Below are positions 21,053 through 21,104 of a stretch of DNA of 21,104 nucleotides, piece after piece. Position 1 is the first letter of the stretch. Every line of letters starts with the position of its first letter. This stretch comes from JAVBPP01 sp031549535 (lineage in GTDB: Bacteria; Bacillota; Clostridia; Oscillospirales; Acutalibacteraceae), in the NCBI GenBank assembly GCA_031549535.1, contig JAVBPP010000027.1:1-21104 (forward strand), in the 5' to 3' direction. The translations under genes were made by a program, and so were the position numbers. The notes beneath the pieces are model-generated. The model saw only the letters and a program-made list of their open reading frames with translations, ran no database searches and was not told the DNA's origin.

Positions 21053-21104
21053 AAACTGTACCCTATAAACCGGACAGCCCCGGTTTTCAGAACCCTATAA
21101 ACCA
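21052..21104 (-). repeat. 53-bp inverted repeat, right copy
   Basis: This is the exact reverse complement of 86-138 and runs to the window end, so its true length is unknown. It contains two copies of ACCCTATAAACC. Confidence 0.85.

Noticed and set aside
86..21104. Terminal repeats as evidence for a circular replicon
   Set aside because: The copies are inverted, not direct, so they cannot be a circular overlap.

Overview
The window looks like chromosomal DNA of a spore-forming, Gram-positive gut-type Clostridium relative (Oscillospiraceae/Ruminococcaceae-like). The reasons are a SpoIIID-type sporulation regulator, lipoproteins and a putative wall-anchored protein with long Thr-rich linkers, no outer-membrane genes, strong GGAGG ribosome binding sites, and a purine operon that pairs an archaeal-type PurO with a stand-alone AICAR transformylase. 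The family assignment is inference; no 16S or other marker is present.

Layout. (1) 1-2870: a mobile or phage-derived segment. It has a repeat-rich left edge, a near-perfect sigma-A promoter followed by a structured leader with an intrinsic terminator, a scaffold gene and a major capsid gene, small unknown genes, and a repeat-rich non-coding stretch that abuts the 3' end of a tRNA-Ser gene. No portal, terminase, tail or integrase gene is visible. (2) 2834-3235: two tRNA-Ser genes (GCU and UGA) on the minus strand with their own promoter and terminator. (3) 3300-5996: an exported polysaccharide deacetylase, a roughly 107-bp hairpin element that looks like a MITE, spoIIID, and an inositol dehydrogenase. 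(4) 6013-9401: a cobalamin riboswitch with an intrinsic terminator, controlling an exported alpha/alpha-barrel protein with an apparent wall-sorting tail, an overlapping lipoprotein gene with a DUF4430 (transcobalamin C-terminal-like) domain, and a membrane-anchored glycerophosphodiester phosphodiesterase. (5) 9389-10003: a convergent lipoprotein gene. (6) 10129-15588: a purine operon, purE-purM-purN-purO-purH(transformylase only)-purD. (7) 15712-18474: an adaptor/permease pair of the MacA/MacB type without its ATPase. (8) 18594-19646: mutY. (9) 19770-20795: a Thr-rich lipoprotein on the minus strand with a consensus promoter. (10) 20888-21104: hairpins, a second MITE-like element, and a 53-bp inverted copy of the sequence at 86-138.

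The most exciting unit is region 4. Animal B12 carriers (intrinsic factor, transcobalamin, haptocorrin) consist of an alpha6/alpha6 barrel and a small beta domain that close around cobalamin. Here the two halves appear as separate, overlapping genes, each exported and surface-tethered in a different way, behind a B12 riboswitch. I read this as a candidate two-component bacterial B12-capture system on the cell surface. The riboswitch is directly recognisable and the two domain types fit the families well; B12 binding and pairing of the two proteins are inference.
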